This document shows positions 5,478 to 5,496 of a stretch of DNA of 5,496 bases, in pieces. Numbering within the stretch: the first letter of the stretch is position 1; every line of letters starts with the position of its first letter. The position numbers and the translations under genes were made by a program. A model generated the notes under the pieces. The model had not been told where the DNA came from. It ran no database searches and worked only from the letters and a program-made list of their open reading frames with translations. The stretch is from Spirochaeta sp. Lineage in GTDB: Bacteria > Spirochaetota > Spirochaetia > DSM-27196 > Alkalispirochaetaceae. The stretch spans positions 1 through 5,496 of the forward strand of contig SKHA01000041.1 in the NCBI GenBank assembly GCA_007117185.1, given 5' to 3'.

Positions 5478-5496
5478 CGCGTAACTCTCTTCCTTA

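Larger units (their letters stand above)
5403..5494. repeat. Perfect 10-bp inverted repeat (CTCTCTTCCT) with a 72-bp gap
   Basis: AGGAAGAGAG at 5403-5412 and CTCTCTTCCT at 5485-5494 are exact reverse complements. Read outward in each direction, CTCTCTTCCT follows a -10-like hexamer on both strands: TAATAC plus 4 nt on the minus strand and TATGAT plus 7 nt on the plus strand. It would therefore fall in the first transcribed bases of both divergent transcripts if those hexamers are used. Confidence 0.6.
5371..5496. other. Intergenic region upstream of metG, probably divergent promoters
   Basis: I find no coding frame supported here. The region is non-coding by composition: 5417-5447 is strongly AT-rich inside an otherwise GC-rich window, as promoters and operators often are. 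It contains the metG promoter, two inverted repeats and weaker -10-like hexamers on both strands. A plus-strand gene beyond the right edge is suggested but not visible. Confidence 0.6.

Overview
The window looks like chromosomal DNA from a GC-rich spirochaete, probably a free-living relative of Spirochaeta or Alkalispirochaeta. This rests on three recalled family resemblances rather than a search: the methionyl-tRNA synthetase reads like the Borrelia/Treponema type, a FemX-like transferase fits spirochaete peptidoglycan with a bridge amino acid, and a FGE-sulfatase-fold lipoprotein is typical of these genomes. Codon third positions are mostly G or C throughout.

Layout: positions 1-86 hold the 3' end of a plus-strand gene whose last 27 residues resemble the tail of a lytic transglycosylase. 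It runs tail to tail into a three-gene minus-strand operon, with the two end genes overlapping by 11 bp. In transcription order the operon is metG (5361 to 3103), a FemAB-family aminoacyltransferase (3095 to 2076) and a lipoprotein with Fn3-like segments and a C-terminal FGE-sulfatase fold (2079 to 76). The junctions are tight: 7 bp between the first two genes and an ATGA stop/start overlap between the second and third.

Upstream of metG, 5371-5496 is a non-coding region with an AT-rich patch. It holds a good sigma70-like promoter pointing at metG, placed so that the mRNA may start at or next to the metG ATG. It also holds a TGACAT-N11-ATGTCA inverted repeat and a perfect 10-bp inverted repeat 72 bp apart. 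A possible plus-strand -10 hexamer suggests a divergent gene beyond the right edge.

Together the genes join protein synthesis to envelope building: MetRS charges tRNA, FemX probably uses a charged tRNA (glycyl-tRNA is my guess) to decorate the peptidoglycan stem peptide, and the lipoprotein is exported and anchored to a membrane. I see no RNA genes, CRISPR arrays, transposons, phage genes or defence systems. The only stretches outside genes are the 126-bp right-hand region and the 7-bp metG-femX gap. The most unusual items are the cysteine-free FGE-like lipoprotein coupled to a FemX gene, the probable leaderless metG promoter, and the paired repeats in the intergenic region.
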